DNA from: Luteibacter jiangsuensis
GTDB lineage: Bacteria; Pseudomonadota; Gammaproteobacteria; Xanthomonadales; Rhodanobacteraceae
Direction: 5' to 3'
Assembly: GCF_030812295.1 (NCBI RefSeq)
Contig: NZ_JAUSSK010000001.1
Span: 1,054,001-1,118,000, forward strand
Length of the DNA: 64,000 nt
Shown here: positions 51,354 to 60,216 of the stretch, one piece after another
Layout: each line of letters begins with the position of its first letter
Numbering within the stretch: the first letter of the stretch is position 1
Notes under the pieces: model-generated
Database searches by the model: none
The model's input: the letters and a program-made list of their open reading frames with translations, nothing else
What the model was told of the DNA's origin: nothing
Position numbers and translations under genes: made by a program

Positions 51354-51861
51354 GGCTCGGCTTCGCCCTCGCGGTTGGGGTGTGCGACAAAAGCAACGCC
51401 GCCCACCCGGGTGATGCCCATTCACGGATGGAAGCCGTCTTCGTGTGCGATCCCCTCACCGGGGTGGGAGCGGCAAAGGGCACGCGGCACGGCGAGCGTT
51501 GCTCTTTCTTCTTTCCAACCCACCCCTGTGTCCAGAGAGCTGCCGGGCGCCACCCTCGGCGCGACATTAGGAGCCGAGGACGGGCGGGCGGACAAGGCCC
51601 GCAGGGGATCGGCCAGGATGGCCGATCGTTTCCGCTGAGCCAGGAGGGCGAATCGGAAACCCCCGCCCGACCGTCCGAGCCCGCCGGGGCGCAGCCATCG
51701 GACACGGCCGCGCAGCGGCATCCCTTCCCAAGGGACGGCGACTACCGTCGCGCCGAGGGTGGCGCCCGGCAGCTCCCCCGCCACGCACAAACCCAACGCG
51801 AGGGCGAAGCCGAGCCGGCACACCACCCACTCGTCCACAAAGAACCCTCTTGCCCGGCCTT
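51354..51861. repeat. Repeat-rich gap with copies B and C of the long intergenic repeat
   Basis: The 646-base gap between the ZnuD-like gene and dnaQ holds a terminator, a REP-like unit, then copy C of the long repeat in two pieces (51354-51388 and 51536-51565, split by about 147 bases) and copy B inverted at 51747-51816. The inner 147 bases and the stretch 51566-51746 have no homology visible in the window. Open frames here resemble each other only because of the repeat and have no family likeness; I see no gene. Confidence 0.55.
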
Positions 51862-52584
51862 CTAGTGAATCGTTTCCGATTCGAGCTTGCGCCAGATGCT
51901 TTGGCCGCCGGCCGCCTTGTCGATGGCGTCGAGGCGCTTCGCGTGCAGGTCCAACTCTTCCGGCGTGGCGCGCAGGACCACCGGGCGACGGGTGATGACG
52001 ATGTCGTTCAGTGCATGGTTGCCGCGATGGTCGCTGTCGGCGTCGAAGGCGAAATCGAGGGCCACCTGGCCCGAGGTCATCGCGACGTAGACTTCCGCCA
52101 GCAGCTGCGCATCGAGCAGGCCGCCGTGGAGGTCCCGGCGCGTGTTGTCCACGCCCAGGCGCTTGCACAGGGCGTCCAGGCTGTTGCGCTGGCCGGGATA
52201 CATCGTGCGCGCCATGAGCAACGTGTCGAGCACCGTCGCGTGATCGGTCACCTGCCCGTACCCCGGCCCCAACAGCTTCAGTTCCGCGTTGATGAAACCC
52301 ACGTCGAACGCCGCGTTGTGGATGATCAGTTCGGCGCCGCGGATGAACGCGAGGAACTCGTCCACCTTGTCACGGAACAAGGGTTGACCGATGAGGTCCT
52401 CGTCCTTGATGCCGGTCACCGCGCTCGCCTCGGCGTCGATCGTCCGCTCGGGATTGAGGTACGTGTGGAAGTGCCGGCCGGTCGGGCGGCGGCCGATCAG
52501 TTCGACCGCGCCGATTTCAATCAGGCGGTGGCCGAGATGCGCTTCGAGGCCGGTGGTTTCCGTATCGAGGACGATCTGCCTCAT
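51862..52584 (-). CDS. dnaQ: DNA polymerase III epsilon subunit
   Basis: Proofreading 3'-5' exonuclease of the replicative polymerase. The 240 residues have the DEDDh exonuclease motifs: [21 protein letters not shown] (Exo I, Asp/Glu), [14 protein letters not shown] (Exo II) and [14 protein letters not shown] (Exo III with His and Asp), plus the C-terminal linker and a helix for binding the alpha subunit. Length is typical (243 in Escherichia coli). The start overlaps the rnhA stop in ATGA. rnhA-dnaQ is a conserved pair, divergent in Escherichia coli but tandem here. Confidence 0.95.
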   Translation of the reverse strand: MRQIVLDTETTGLEAHLGHRLIEIGAVELIGRRPTGRHFHTYLNPERTIDAEASAVTGIKDEDLIGQPLFRDKVDEFLAFIRGAELIIHNAAFDVGFINAELKLLGPGYGQVTDHATVLDTLLMARTMYPGQRNSLDALCKRLGVDNTRRDLHGGLLDAQLLAEVYVAMTSGQVALDFAFDADSDHRGNHALNDIVITRRPVVLRATPEELDLHAKRLDAIDKAAGGQSIWRKLESETIH

Positions 52585-53042
52585 GCCACCTTTCCCTTCG
52601 CCTTGTAGATGATCGCCTGGTCGCGCGCGGCGACGTCGACGCGCTCGTTTTCCACATGGCCGTTGTGACCCTTCACCCATTCCCAGGTGACGGTGTGTGC
52701 CGCGGCGGCCTCGTCGAGGCGGATCCACAGGTCCTGGTTCTTCACCGGCTTCTTGTCGGCGGTTTTCCAGCCATTGCGCCGCCATTTCGGCACCCACTCC
52801 TGCACGCCCTGCATGACGTACTTGGAATCGGTCATGAGGTGCACGTTGCAGCGCCGGGTGAGCGCCTCCAGCGCGGAGATCGCCGCCATCATCTCCATGC
52901 GGTTGTTCGTGGTCTCGGCCTCGCCGCCGGAAAGCATCTTCTCCACGCCCCTGGCGCGCAGCAGTGCGGCCCAGCCGCCGGGCCCGGGATTGCCCAGGCA
53001 AGCGCCATCGGTAAAGGCTTCAACGGTGTCGGTATCGGTCAT
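52581..53042 (-). CDS. rnhA: Ribonuclease HI
   Basis: Cleaves RNA in RNA-DNA hybrids. The 153-residue protein has all four acidic active-site residues: [16 protein letters not shown] (Asp), [12 protein letters not shown] (Glu), [12 protein letters not shown] (Asp) and [18 protein letters not shown] (His and Asp). Length fits RNase HI. It overlaps dnaQ in ATGA and follows the methyltransferase gene by eight bases, the same set (gloB, methyltransferase, rnhA, dnaQ) as in other gammaproteobacteria. Confidence 0.97.
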   Translation of the reverse strand: MTDTDTVEAFTDGACLGNPGPGGWAALLRARGVEKMLSGGEAETTNNRMEMMAAISALEALTRRCNVHLMTDSKYVMQGVQEWVPKWRRNGWKTADKKPVKNQDLWIRLDEAAAAHTVTWEWVKGHNGHVENERVDVAARDQAIIYKAKGKVA

Positions 53043-53050
53043 GGAGGACT

Positions 53051-53743
53051 TCAGGTAATCGATTCACGGGCATTGCGGCGCGCGCCGGAGGCGAGCGTGC
53101 CAGGCATGGGTGCCGATACGGCGGCCGCACGGGGGCGCAAGGGTACCGCCGCCGGACGTTTTTTGCGCGCTACCAGGAAATAGCCGCCACCGACGATGGA
53201 TTCCCCGACCGGCGCACCGCCCGCCCGGGGCCACGCGCTGCCGACGCGGCGCGGCATGGACAGTTCGAACTCATCGCGGACGAGGCGTTGGCTCCACCAC
53301 CACGGCCAGGTCAGCCGGGGCCGCGTGCCGCGGCTCTGCCGGGCGACCCAGGGTGACCACAGGCCGACCGGATGGATACCGGTGATGGCGAGCATGCCAC
53401 CGGGTGCCAGCACGCGTATGGCCTCGTCCAGCAGGTTGTCCTGCCGGGCCGTCGTTTCGAGCGCGTGGCGCAACAGCACCACGCCGAAGGCCTCGTCGGC
53501 GAATGGCAGGGCTTCCAGGCCGCTGGCGTGGATGTCGCCACCCAGCACCGCCCCGGCGACGCGAACGGTCGCCCAATGGCCCAGAAGTGGAATGGCAGGT
53601 GGCTCGGCCGGCGCGGACGTGGTCAGGTGCAGGCCGTGCTCGCCCGTGCAGCGGGCCAGCATCGGGGCGAGGGCGCTCGCTTCGTCGGCCAGGAGCTTGC
53701 CGATCTGGGGGGTCGCATAGATGTCGGAAGCGAAATGAGGCAT
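53051..53743 (-). CDS. SAM-dependent methyltransferase-like protein (YafS-type)
   Basis: 230 residues. Post-motif-I regions of class I methyltransferases are visible: [22 protein letters not shown] (motif II/post-II) and [21 protein letters not shown] (post-III). The usual Gly-rich motif I is not recognisable (around [19 protein letters not shown]), so activity is uncertain. The C-terminus is Pro/Arg-rich and basic. Its position between gloB (divergent) and rnhA-dnaQ matches YafS of Escherichia coli, whose role is unknown. Confidence 0.85.
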   Translation of the reverse strand: MPHFASDIYATPQIGKLLADEASALAPMLARCTGEHGLHLTTSAPAEPPAIPLLGHWATVRVAGAVLGGDIHASGLEALPFADEAFGVVLLRHALETTARQDNLLDEAIRVLAPGGMLAITGIHPVGLWSPWVARQSRGTRPRLTWPWWWSQRLVRDEFELSMPRRVGSAWPRAGGAPVGESIVGGGYFLVARKKRPAAVPLRPRAAAVSAPMPGTLASGARRNARESIT

Positions 53744-53817
53744 GCGGTATGAGTGTAGTGGGGTTGAACGGGTGCCGCATCGGTTAACGACTTGCTAACG
53801 AGCGGGATATACCCGGC

Positions 53818-53826
53818 TGATATAGT
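53818..53826 (+). promoter_or_regulatory. Candidate extended -10 promoter for gloB
   Basis: TGATATAGT fits TGn-TATAAT in five of six -10 bases; it lies about 85 bases before the gloB ATG in a 167-base divergent spacer. No good -35 is seen. Confidence 0.4.
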
Positions 53827-53910
53827 CCGGCCGCCCCGCCCGGTAAGGATGTCTCCCCGGCGGCCATTCCTTGGGTGTTCGCGCCCTATCGACGTAACGG
53901 AGTTCGCCCG

Positions 53911-54678
53911 ATGCATTGGGTCCCCGTCGCGGCCTTGAGCGACAACTACATCTGGCTGGTCGCCGATGACGAAGGCAACGCCTTCGTCGTGGATCCCGGT
54001 GAAGCCGCCCCTGTCGAAGCCGCGCTGAAAGAGCGAGGCTGGCGGCTGACGGCCATCCTGCTGACGCACCATCACAACGATCACATCGGCGGCGTGTCCG
54101 ACCTGGTCCGCCACCACGACGTGGAGGTGTACGCCCCAGCCGATCCCCGCATCCAGCCGAAGAACCAGATCGTCGAGGATGGCGACACCTTCACACTGGA
54201 TGCGCCCAAGGCCAGCTTCGAGGTGATCGCCGTGCCCGGGCATACCACCTCGCACATCGCCTACTACGGTGAGGGTTTCCTGTTCTGCGGCGATACCTTG
54301 TTCAGCGTCGGCTGCGGTCGCCTCTTCGAAGGCACGCCGGAGCAGATGCTCGCCTCCCTGGACCGTTTCGCCGAACTCCCGCCAGAGACCCTGGTCTGCT
54401 GTGCGCATGAGTACACCGCATCGAATGTCCGCTTCGCGCTCGCCGTCGATCCGGATAACGGTGCCCTGCGCCACCGTCGTGACGAGGTGGCGCGCCTTCG
54501 CCAGGAGGGCCGGCCGAGCGTGCCGACCCGCCTGGCCGATGAGTTCGCCACCAACCCGTTCCTGCGCGTGGACAGCGAGGCGATCGCCCGCTGGCTCCAT
54601 ATCCAGGGCCAGGACCACGCCACGCGGACGGAGCGCTTCGCCGCGCTGCGCCGGGCCAAGGACACCTTCAGCGCATGA
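53911..54678 (+). CDS. gloB: Hydroxyacylglutathione hydrolase (glyoxalase II)
   Basis: Hydrolyses S-lactoylglutathione to D-lactate and glutathione, completing methylglyoxal detoxification. The 255-residue metallo-beta-lactamase-fold protein has TILLTHHHNDHIGGVS-type THHHNDHIGG, GHTTSHIAYY, FCGDTLFSVGCGRLFEGTPEQM and CAHEYTASN, giving all metal ligands. The ATG has GGAG eleven bases upstream; earlier in-frame codons are non-coding. It overlaps the lytic transglycosylase gene in ATGA. Confidence 0.96.
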   Translation: MHWVPVAALSDNYIWLVADDEGNAFVVDPGEAAPVEAALKERGWRLTAILLTHHHNDHIGGVSDLVRHHDVEVYAPADPRIQPKNQIVEDGDTFTLDAPKASFEVIAVPGHTTSHIAYYGEGFLFCGDTLFSVGCGRLFEGTPEQMLASLDRFAELPPETLVCCAHEYTASNVRFALAVDPDNGALRHRRDEVARLRQEGRPSVPTRLADEFATNPFLRVDSEAIARWLHIQGQDHATRTERFAALRRAKDTFSA

Positions 54679-55949
54679 ACGTATCGAGCCAGCGCCTGCT
54701 GCCCATCCTCATTCCCCTCCTGCTCACGGCGTGTGCGGGCGGCATGACGCGCCCTGTGCCTCCATCGTCCGCCGCTGTCACGGCGGTGCCGGTCACCCCC
54801 GTGCAAGACGTGGCCATGGCGCCGAAGCTGCTGCGCCCCGCTCCACCGGCCGACTTCTGGTCCGACATGCGCGACAGCTTCGCCATGCCCGGATGCGAAG
54901 CCGATCCGCAGGTGATGGCTTGGGCCCGCACTTATACGAAACAGCCGAACCGTTTCGAGCAGCAGGTGAACGAAGTTCTGCCGCTGATCGTCTACGCACA
55001 CAAGTCGGCGATGAAACACAGCGTGGCAGGCGAGTTCGCCCTGCTGCCCTGGGTGGAGAGCCAGTACCGTCACGTGCCGGGGGCGAGGAACCGTCCCGCG
55101 GGCATGTGGCAGATCATGCCGCAGACCGCGCGCACCCTCGGCCTGCGCGTGGAGAAGAACTACGACGAGCGCCTGGACATCACCAAGTCGACCGAATCGG
55201 TGATGAACATGATGCGCCGCTACTACGACGACCTCGGCGACTGGCGCCTGGTCGATGTCGCCTACAACGCCGGCGAATTCGGCTTGAAGAAGACACTCGA
55301 CAAGCACGGTGCGCCGTCGGACGACGATGGCCTGCCGGACGTACCCATGAAGGCGGGCACCAGGGAACACCTTGCAAAGCTTATGGCGATGGCCTGCATC
55401 GTGCGCGATCCCGAACGCTTCAACGTGAGCCTGCCGCGCCAGGATCGCGAGGACGCGCTGCAGGTGGTGCGGGTATCGAGCCCGCAGTCGCTGGCCCAGG
55501 CGGCGAAGCAATCGGGGTTGTCGATGAACGACCTGCGCGATTTCAATCCGGCCTACCGGACGAACAACGGCACGATCGGTTCCAGCCTCCTGTTACCGAA
55601 GTCGGCAGCGGACCAATACAAGCTCGGTCCGGTCGATCCGGTCGCCGATGTCGCCATGCCCGTGGCCGACGATGCAAACGTGGATGCGCCGGTGAAATCC
55701 ACGAAGGGCAAGGCGAAGGCGGGCACCACCGCGAAGAACGCACGGGCAGTGGCCAAGGCGGGCAAGCCGTCGAAACCCGCCAAGGTGGACGAGTCGCAGG
55801 TCGTCATCCACAAGGTCAACACCGGCGAATCGCTGTGGACGATCGCACGCCGCCACCAGGTGAGCGTCGAGCAGTTGATGAAGTGGAACGACCTGCAGAC
55901 CCAGGCGGTGAAGCCCGGGCAGGTATTGAAGCTGACCGCGTCGCGCTGA
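54675..55949 (+). CDS. MltD-like membrane-bound lytic murein transglycosylase
   Basis: Outer-membrane lipoprotein that cuts glycan strands of peptidoglycan. The 424 residues start with a lipoprotein signal (lipobox L17-T18-A19-C20). The SLT domain (about 100-290) has FALLPWVESQYRHVPGARN with catalytic Glu128, PAGMWQIMPQTARTLGL and VAYNAGEFGLKK. A linker rich in Lys/Ala leads to one LysM domain at the C-terminus (VHKVNTGESLWTIARRHQVSVEQLMKWN), which binds murein. MltD usually has one or more LysM repeats. It overlaps gloB in ATGA. Confidence 0.92.
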   Translation: MNVSSQRLLPILIPLLLTACAGGMTRPVPPSSAAVTAVPVTPVQDVAMAPKLLRPAPPADFWSDMRDSFAMPGCEADPQVMAWARTYTKQPNRFEQQVNEVLPLIVYAHKSAMKHSVAGEFALLPWVESQYRHVPGARNRPAGMWQIMPQTARTLGLRVEKNYDERLDITKSTESVMNMMRRYYDDLGDWRLVDVAYNAGEFGLKKTLDKHGAPSDDDGLPDVPMKAGTREHLAKLMAMACIVRDPERFNVSLPRQDREDALQVVRVSSPQSLAQAAKQSGLSMNDLRDFNPAYRTNNGTIGSSLLLPKSAADQYKLGPVDPVADVAMPVADDANVDAPVKSTKGKAKAGTTAKNARAVAKAGKPSKPAKVDESQVVIHKVNTGESLWTIARRHQVSVEQLMKWNDLQTQAVKPGQVLKLTASR

Positions 55950-55978
55950 GGCGCGATGGCGGTCAGCTCCCTATTCCA

Positions 55979-57184
55979 TCAGAGCTGCACGACGTCCCAC
56001 TGTACGTCGGGACTGACGTCCGCGTCGTAATCGACGCTCTTCGCCTCGAAGCCGAACAGCTTGATGAAATCGTGCTTGTAACCGGCATAGTCGGTGACCT
56101 GCCATAGGTTTTCCGTGGTGACGGTAGGCCATAGCGCCTTGCACTCGCCCTGCACATCCTCACGCAACTCCCAGTCGTCCAGGCGCAGGCGGCCCTCGGG
56201 ATCGGTCTCCGCGGCCTTTCCGTCCAGGCGGTACAACCGATCGTGGAACAGGCGGTTGATCTGCTCGATCGTGCCTTCGTGGATACCCTTCGCCTTCATG
56301 ATCTTGAAGACCATGGAGACGTACAGCGGGATCACAGGAATCGCGGAACTGGCCTGGGTCACCACCGATTTCATCACGCCGACGTAGGCACGCAGGCCCT
56401 TCGCCGCGTAACGGTCGCGCAGTTCCTTTGCCGTGCGATCGAGATGCTGCTTGGCCTGGCCGAGCGTACCGTGCCAGTAGATGGGCCAGGTGATCTCGGT
56501 GCCGACATAGCTGTAGGCGACGGTGGTGGCGTTCTCGGCAAGCACGCCGGCTTCGCTCAACGCTTCCATCCACAGCGCCCAGTCTTCGCCGCCCATGACG
56601 GTGACGGTGTCCTTGATCTCCTGCTCCGTCGCGGGTTCGACGGAAGCCTGGATGACCGCATCCTTGTTGGTGTCCACCGACGACGCGGTGAACGTCTCGC
56701 CGATGGTCTTCAATGCCGAACGCACCACTTCGCCGGTCTTGGGCAGCTTGCGCACGGGCGAGGCCAGCGAGTAGACGACGAGGTCGACCTTGCCGCCCAT
56801 CTCGTTCTTGATGATCTCGATGGCCTTCGCACGCGTTTCGTCCGCGAAGGCATCGCCGTTGATCGAGCGGCTGAACAAGCCCGCTTCGCGCGCCAGCTTG
56901 TCGAACGCAGCGGAGTTGTACCAACCGGCCGTGCCCGTCCTGGTTTCGCTCGATGGCTTCTCGAAGAACACGCCCAGCGTGGCGGCACCGTGGCCGAAGG
57001 CGGCCGTGATGCGCGAGGCCAGGCCGTAGCCGGTGGACGCGCCGATCACCAGCACGCTTTTCGGACCATCGGCGAACATGCCGCTGGCCTTGGTGATGGC
57101 GATCTGTTCTTCGACGTTCTTCGCGCAACCGACCGGATGAGCGGTGGTGCAGATGAAGCCACGGACCTTGGGCTGGATGATCAC
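55979..57184 (-). CDS. fabV: Trans-2-enoyl-ACP/CoA reductase FabV
   Basis: NADH-dependent enoyl-ACP reductase that ends each fatty-acid elongation round; it replaces or supplements FabI and is typically triclosan-resistant. The 401-residue SDR protein starts [19 protein letters not shown] and has [17 protein letters not shown] (about 43-60) and the FabV Tyr-x8-Lys pair Tyr236/Lys245 ([12 protein letters not shown]). The start is GTG with AGGGA upstream; it gives the family N-terminus. A 16-base perfect hairpin lies about 40 bases upstream of the start. Confidence 0.97.
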   Translation of the reverse strand: MIIQPKVRGFICTTAHPVGCAKNVEEQIAITKASGMFADGPKSVLVIGASTGYGLASRITAAFGHGAATLGVFFEKPSSETRTGTAGWYNSAAFDKLAREAGLFSRSINGDAFADETRAKAIEIIKNEMGGKVDLVVYSLASPVRKLPKTGEVVRSALKTIGETFTASSVDTNKDAVIQASVEPATEQEIKDTVTVMGGEDWALWMEALSEAGVLAENATTVAYSYVGTEITWPIYWHGTLGQAKQHLDRTAKELRDRYAAKGLRAYVGVMKSVVTQASSAIPVIPLYVSMVFKIMKAKGIHEGTIEQINRLFHDRLYRLDGKAAETDPEGRLRLDDWELREDVQGECKALWPTVTTENLWQVTDYAGYKHDFIKLFGFEAKSVDYDADVSPDVQWDVVQL

Positions 57185-57224
57185 GGAATGTCCCTTTGAC
57201 GCAGTGAGACGCCCATTGTAATCG

Positions 57225-57260
57225 GGTCCGCTTCCATGCGCTTCCGCATGGAAGCGGACC
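57225..57260. repeat. Perfect 16-base-pair hairpin upstream of fabV
   Basis: GGTCCGCTTCCATGCG-CTTC-CGCATGGAAGCGGACC, 36 bases, perfect, with no T-run on either side. It lies 41 bases before the fabV GTG. It may be in the fabV leader RNA, or be another intergenic palindrome. Confidence 0.7.
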
Positions 57261-57263
57261 TGG

Positions 57264-57356
57264 GTGGGAGCCGACCTTGTCGGCGATCCCGCGGCAGCGG
57301 GCAAGGTTGCGGCGAGCACCCATCGCCGACCCCACCATGTGGTCGGCTTCCTCCCA
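57264..57356. repeat. REP-like pair between fabV and the ppiD terminator
   Basis: GTGGGAGCCGACCTTGTCGG... (57264-57287) and an inverted, more divergent unit at 57312-57356, which has a short insertion. It fills most of the 250-base gap; no gene is seen. Confidence 0.7.
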
Positions 57357-57388
57357 GCAGAAGCGCTTGTCGGCGCACACAAAAAAAA

Positions 57389-57408
57389 AGCCCCTCCTGA
57401 GAGGGGCT
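57389..57408 (-). terminator. Rho-independent terminator of ppiD
   Basis: On the minus strand AGCCCCTC-TCAG-GAGGGGCT followed by nine T, 27 bases after the ppiD stop. Confidence 0.92.
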
Positions 57409-57434
57409 CATGGAAGCGACAGACTTCGCTTTTT

Positions 57435-59345
57435 CTACATGCGGTCCTGCGCAATCTTGATCTCGCCGCGCGCCTTCAGCGCCTGGATGTATTCCAGTGT
57501 GGCGGCCTGGGCCATCGCATCCATCATCTGGCCACGGAGAGCATCTCGCTGGCCCTTCTCGACCTTGGACGGATCGCCATCCGTGACCTTGTCGACCGCT
57601 ACCAGCGCATAGGCCCCGTTGCCGGTCTGCACGGTGGTCCATGCGGCCTTGCCGTTGGCTGGATGAGGCAGGGTGAAGGCGCCTTGCAGGATCGCAGGCG
57701 GCACATCGTTGATGCCGGCAAGCTTGCTGCGCTCCAACCCGGCGAGCGTACGCACGGGAGCCTTCACCAGCGTGGTGATGTCGCCGCCCTTGGCCAGCTG
57801 CGCGACCAGGTCGTCGGCCTGCTTCTTCGCCAGGGCGTCCACTCGCTCGTCGAGGATGCGCTGGCGCACGGCATCGGCGACCTCGGCCAACGGCTTCGGC
57901 GCGGCGGCGTTGTGCTTGGCCAGGTGCATCACCAGCGCGTCGCCCTTGTCGACCTGTACCAGCGACGAATTGTTGCCCTGGGCCAGCACGTCGTCGGCGA
58001 AGGCAGCGGCGACGAACTTCGGATCCGACGGAATGCCGGGGCCACCATCGCGACCGAACAACGGCGATGTCTTGATCTCGAGGCCGAGTTCCTTCGCCGC
58101 CGGTTCGAGCGAACCGGGATTGCGGTCGGCGAGATCGGCAAGCTGCCCGGCACGCTCGTTGTAGAGGCGCTCGCCCTCGTTCTTGGTCCAGTCCGCGGCC
58201 AACTGCGCGCGCACCTCGGCGAACGGCTTGGCATCACCCTCGCGCGCGTCGCGCAACCAGATGATGTGATAGCCCTCTTCCGGCGAGAGCACGGGCTCCT
58301 TCGTGATATCGCCCTTCTTCATGCCGAACAACGCGGTGTCGAAGGCGGCGTTCGCGACGCCTTTCTCCAACCAGCCGAGGTCGCCACCGCCACGCTTGGA
58401 GCCCAGGTCGTCGGAGTTCTCGGCGGCGAGCTTGGCGAAGTTCTCCGGCGTGGCTTCCGCGGCGATCTTCTTCGCCTTCTCGAGCGCGGCCTTCTGCTGA
58501 TCCGGCGTGGCGTTCTTCGGCACGTTGACCAGGATGTGCGACGCCTCGCGCTGTTCCGGCTGGGCGTAGCGCTGCTTGAACTTGTCGTAGAACGCGTGCA
58601 GCTGCTCGTCGGTGGGCTCGCCCACCTTGAGTTCGGACTGCTTCACTTCGAGGTACTGCACGGAAACCTGTTCCGGCGTGGTGTAGTCGGCGATGTGCGA
58701 CTTGTAGAACGCGTCGATGTCGGCATCGGCGACGCTCGCGTCAGTGAGCGACGGACGCGGCAGCTCGACGAGGCGCAGGTCGCGCTGCTGCAAACGCAGA
58801 CGAAAGAACGCGTCGACATCGGCGTCGCTGACCAACGTGGTGTTCGCGATCGCCTCGGGGATGATCTGCGTGGCGAGCGAGGCGCGCACCTTGGCCTCGT
58901 ACATGCCTGGATTCATGCCCTGCATCGAGAGGATCGCGCGGTACGCTTCCGGGCTGAACTGGCCGTTGACCTGGAATCCGGGGTCGCTGCCGATCGCCGA
59001 TCGCACGCTCGCATCGGACACCGCGAGGCCGAGGTCGGTGTTGGCCTGCTGCAACAGCGCCTGGCTGATCATGCCGTCCAGTACGCGCTGTTTCAGCTCG
59101 GGCTTTTCGAGGTCGGCTGCCGTGAACGGCGAGCGCGGATCCTGCGCGGCCTGCTGGCGGAGCTCGTTGAGCCGCTGTTGCCAGTCCTGCTGGGAGATCT
59201 CGTGATCGCCGATCTTCGCGACGTAGGTATCGACACGCGACACGAAGTACGACTCGATACCGAAGAACGCGACGGCGAAGACGCAGACACCGAGCACGAT
59301 GGCGGCGGGCCAGCCATGGATCTTGTTACGCAGGGCTTGCAGCAT
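57435..59345 (-). CDS. ppiD: Periplasmic folding chaperone PpiD (SurA-N and PpiC domains)
   Basis: Membrane-anchored periplasmic chaperone near the SecYEG exit. The 636 residues have a single N-terminal membrane helix (about 12-32, [20 protein letters not shown]), a SurA_N-like domain ([17 protein letters not shown]; [14 protein letters not shown]), and a PpiC rotamase domain (about 265-365; [32 protein letters not shown]), and a coiled or helical C-terminal part. PpiD's rotamase is often inactive. Located after hupB and two tRNAs, matching clpX-lon-hupB-ppiD in Escherichia coli. Start chosen at MLQALRNKI. Confidence 0.95.
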   Translation of the reverse strand: MLQALRNKIHGWPAAIVLGVCVFAVAFFGIESYFVSRVDTYVAKIGDHEISQQDWQQRLNELRQQAAQDPRSPFTAADLEKPELKQRVLDGMISQALLQQANTDLGLAVSDASVRSAIGSDPGFQVNGQFSPEAYRAILSMQGMNPGMYEAKVRASLATQIIPEAIANTTLVSDADVDAFFRLRLQQRDLRLVELPRPSLTDASVADADIDAFYKSHIADYTTPEQVSVQYLEVKQSELKVGEPTDEQLHAFYDKFKQRYAQPEQREASHILVNVPKNATPDQQKAALEKAKKIAAEATPENFAKLAAENSDDLGSKRGGGDLGWLEKGVANAAFDTALFGMKKGDITKEPVLSPEEGYHIIWLRDAREGDAKPFAEVRAQLAADWTKNEGERLYNERAGQLADLADRNPGSLEPAAKELGLEIKTSPLFGRDGGPGIPSDPKFVAAAFADDVLAQGNNSSLVQVDKGDALVMHLAKHNAAAPKPLAEVADAVRQRILDERVDALAKKQADDLVAQLAKGGDITTLVKAPVRTLAGLERSKLAGINDVPPAILQGAFTLPHPANGKAAWTTVQTGNGAYALVAVDKVTDGDPSKVEKGQRDALRGQMMDAMAQAATLEYIQALKARGEIKIAQDRM

Positions 59346-59397
59346 GATGCGACTCGTGAAGGTGACGCCGATAACCCTTACCGGCGGTAGATAAAGC

Positions 59398-59420
59398 AAA
59401 GGCGCCACGCGGGCGCCTTT
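59398..59420 (-). terminator. Terminator after tRNA-Asp
   Basis: On the minus strand AAAGGCGCC-loop-GGCGCCTTTGCTTTAT ends the hupB/tRNA unit ten bases after tRNA-Asp. Confidence 0.8.
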
Positions 59421-59429
59421 GCGGACCAA

Positions 59430-59506
59430 TGGCGGAGTGGACGGGACTCGAACCCGCGACCTCCGGCGTGACAGGCCAGCATTCTAACCGACTGAACTAC
59501 CACTCC
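59430..59506 (-). tRNA. tRNA-Asp (GTC)
   Basis: 77 bases, minus strand. It begins GGAGTGGTAGTTCAGTCGG, has anticodon loop CTGTCAC with GTC, T-loop GGTTCGAGTCC and encoded CCA. Ten bases after tRNA-Val and 11 before the terminator. Confidence 0.98.
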
Positions 59507-59515
59507 ACTTAACGT

Positions 59516-59590
59516 TGGTGGGTGCTGAGGGGATCGAACCCCCGACCAGCGCCGTGTAAAGGCGACGCTCTACCGCTGAGCTAAGCACCC
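59516..59590 (-). tRNA. tRNA-Val (TAC)
   Basis: 75 bases, minus strand. Starts GGGTGCTTAGCTCAGCGG, anticodon loop TTTACAC with TAC, T-loop GGTTCGATCCC and encoded CCA. It begins 17 bases after the hupB stop with no terminator between, so it is probably cut out of the hupB transcript. Confidence 0.98.
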
Positions 59591-59607
59591 CCTACGGTAA
59601 GAACCGA

Positions 59608-59880
59608 TTAGTTTACGTGATCCTTCAGCGCCTTGCCAGCGGTGAAGGCCGGAGCCTTGGACGCCGGGATCTTGATTTCCGCATTGGTGCGCGGGTTGCG
59701 GCCGGTGCGGGCGGCACGGCTGCGCAGCTTGAAGGTGCCGAAGCCGATGAGAGCTACGTCTTCACCCTTCTTGAGGCTGTCCTTCACCGCATCGATGAAC
59801 GCCTCGAGAGCCTTGCCGGCGTCGGCCTTGGTCAGCTCGCTCTTTTCGGCAATGGCGTTGATCAGTTCGGATTTGTTCAT
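59608..59880 (-). CDS. hupB: DNA-binding protein HU-beta
   Basis: Abundant nucleoid protein. The 90 residues match HU exactly in length and in signature: [32 protein letters not shown], then [20 protein letters not shown] (DNA-binding arm) and [19 protein letters not shown] lies seven bases before the ATG. It lies after lon, as in Escherichia coli, and is followed 17 bases later by tRNA-Val. Confidence 0.97.
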   Translation of the reverse strand: MNKSELINAIAEKSELTKADAGKALEAFIDAVKDSLKKGEDVALIGFGTFKLRSRAARTGRNPRTNAEIKIPASKAPAFTAGKALKDHVN

Positions 59881-60028
59881 TACGTAACTCCCTTCAAAGG
59901 TAATTCGAATCGCTGGACAGCGATCCTGTACGAGAAGACGGCAGATCGTCGAATCGAAACACGGTGGCATCGTTCGACGACCCCGCTATCCATGGCGCCC
60001 TTGCGGCGCGGGCGATTGCGGTGTCGCC

Positions 60029-60057
60029 TTTATACCAGTGCCCTCCCACCATCGCAA
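60029..60057 (-). promoter_or_regulatory. Candidate sigma-70 promoter of hupB
   Basis: TTGCGA (-35), 17 bases, TATAAA (-10, preceded by TGG as in extended -10). It would give a leader of about 140 bases before the hupB ATG, long enough for regulation. Confidence 0.6.
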
Positions 60058-60166
60058 TACAAGCAATACCAAGGCTTTCAGCACATATGCATGGTCTTTG
60101 GAGGCTTGCGCGCGGCGGGAAAAACGATTATCGCGGGGGCACCGTGACAGGACGACGAAAACGAAA

Positions 60167-60188
60167 AGGGCACACTTACGTGTGCCCT
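60167..60188 (-). terminator. Rho-independent terminator of lon
   Basis: On the minus strand AGGGCACA-CGTAAG-TGTGCCCT followed by TTTTCGTTTTC, 28 bases after the lon stop. Confidence 0.85.
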
Positions 60189-60216
60189 CGTTCGTGAGGA
60201 GGAACGATGAAACGCC

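Larger units (their letters stand above)
59881..60216. other. 336-base spacer between hupB and lon
   Basis: Holds the candidate hupB promoter (60029-60057, minus), a roughly 140-base hupB leader and the lon terminator (60167-60188). I see no gene or repeat. Confidence 0.6.

Noticed and set aside
51422-52168. Minus-strand open frame of about 250 codons between the ZnuD-like gene and dnaQ
   Set aside because: Its N-terminal part is out-of-frame dnaQ and the rest is the repeat-rich gap; no conserved domain or ribosome site.
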